From positions 56,911 through 120,910 of the forward strand of contig NZ_FNPF01000012.1 of the NCBI RefSeq assembly GCF_900107235.1: DNA of 64,000 nucleotides, given 5' to 3'. Numbering within the stretch: the first letter of the stretch is position 1; each line of letters begins with the position of its first letter. Below, piece by piece: positions 63,603-64,000 of this stretch. Origin of the DNA: Citreimonas salinaria (GTDB lineage Bacteria; Pseudomonadota; Alphaproteobacteria; Rhodobacterales; Rhodobacteraceae). A program made the translations under genes and the position numbers. The notes below the pieces were generated by a model that saw only the letters and a list, made by a program, of their open reading frames with translations, made no database searches and was not told the origin of the DNA.

Positions 63603-64000
63603 GGCATTGTTGCGTAACTCACGCCTAAGGCGTGACTTCCCCTTTCCCCGCTGATGTCATGCCACGCGAACGATCTCGGCGGCGCCGAGGGCTGAGAAGC
63701 GGTTCATGAGTGCGACGCGGATGTGGATTTCGGCGGTTTGGCGGTCGGGATCTCTTGCGGCGATGCGCTCGCCGAATGCCTTGAGGCATCGCATCTTCGC
63801 CTCCACGCGGCTCCTGGCGTGGTATCCGGTCCAGTGCTTCCAGAACGCCCGGCCGTAGTGTTTCGTGGCGCGTAGCGTCTCGTTCCGAGCCTTCGCTGCA
63901 GGGCTGTCTTCCTTCCAGGGGCGCCCGTTCTTCCGGATCGGAATGATCGGCGTGGCTTGCCGGTCGATGATGGAGGCATGGCAGCGGCGGGTGTCGTAAG
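63603..64000 (-). mobile_element. Second IS5-family element, cut by the window edge
   Basis: Starts GGCATTGTTGCGTAAC at 63603, matching the left end of the first copy (60200), and has the same orientation. About 400 bases are visible; it continues beyond 64000. It differs from the first copy by many substitutions, so it is an older or different isoform. Confidence 0.8.
63657..64000 (-). CDS. IS5-family transposase, partial
   Basis: C-terminal ~114 residues, N-terminus outside the window. The Y-(2)-R-(3)-E-(6)-K signature is intact in YHARSRVEAKMRCLK, preceded by RNETLRATKHYGRAFWKHW and followed by GERIAARDPDRQTAEIHIRVALMN. It is largely identical to the first copy's protein over the same stretch, with scattered differences. 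Confidence 0.85.
   Translation of the reverse strand, partial: YDTRRCHASIIDRQATPIIPIRKNGRPWKEDSPAAKARNETLRATKHYGRAFWKHWTGYHARSRVEAKMRCLKAFGERIAARDPDRQTAEIHIRVALMNRFSALGAAEIVRVA

Overview
The window looks like chromosome of a high-GC alphaproteobacterium of the Rhodobacteraceae/Paracoccaceae type. This rests on the sqdB-sqdD-sqdC sulfolipid gene order known from Rhodobacter, TRAP and branched-chain-type ABC transporters, carboxyspermidine-type polyamine genes, and several GGAAC-N16-(C/G/T)GTT promoters typical of the alphaproteobacterial general stress sigma factor EcfG. No rRNA, tRNA or CRISPR array was found.

Layout. 0-3.4 kb: an unknown gene, a secreted von Willebrand A protein with four tandem repeats, and an SH3-like secreted protein. 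3.4-4.9 kb: a fusion of NAD synthetase (NadE) with an NMN deamidase (PncC/CinA C-terminal) domain. 5-9 kb: a stress island (lipocalin, DUF892 ferritin-like protein, SPW membrane protein, ExoD-like protein, short-chain dehydrogenase) with four EcfG-type promoters. 9.1-12 kb: sqdBDC operon for sulfoquinovosyl diacylglycerol. 12-15.6 kb: two MFS exporters and a small membrane protein.

15.7-28.4 kb is a long minus-strand catabolic block: TRAP transporter, flotillin-like protein, aldehyde dehydrogenase, complete livFGMH-type ABC transporter with its binding protein, and a second aldehyde dehydrogenase, facing a divergent AraC regulator. A decayed LigJ-like amidohydrolase lies at 30.2-30.6 kb. The likely theme is uptake and oxidation of aromatic aldehydes or acids, but the substrate is not shown. 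29.6-33.2 kb carries a peroxiredoxin, a SulP transporter and a tandem universal stress protein.

33.4-41.5 kb holds an orphan Hen1-type RNA 3'-end methyltransferase domain, an M23 peptidase, trehalose genes otsBA and a ClpK/ClpG-type stand-alone disaggregase. 41.8-46.8 kb is an arsenic/metal-type cluster: a His/Met-rich periplasmic protein, two MFS transporters, an ArsP-like permease, an intact ArsR with a Cys-Cys pair, and a broken second ArsR whose operator is still perfect. 47.5-48.5 kb has queF and a VUT-family transporter (queuosine). 48.8-51.2 kb has carboxy(nor)spermidine decarboxylase and dehydrogenase. 51.4-59.9 kb is a dppABCDF-type peptide transporter with a CocE-type hydrolase and a divergent XRE-like regulator.

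59.9-64 kb is a scarred region. An IS5/IS903-type element sits at the junction of a LysR remnant and a peptide ABC ATPase remnant, without a target duplication. A second, diverged copy in the same orientation runs off the window's right edge. Between the copies lie a YihY/BrkB protein and a DUF2238-like membrane protein.

Most notable observations: the NadE-PncC fusion, the EcfG promoter cluster, the orphan Hen1 domain, the LivF with a 165-residue tail, the ClpK homologue outside its usual heat-resistance island, and the IS-mediated junction.
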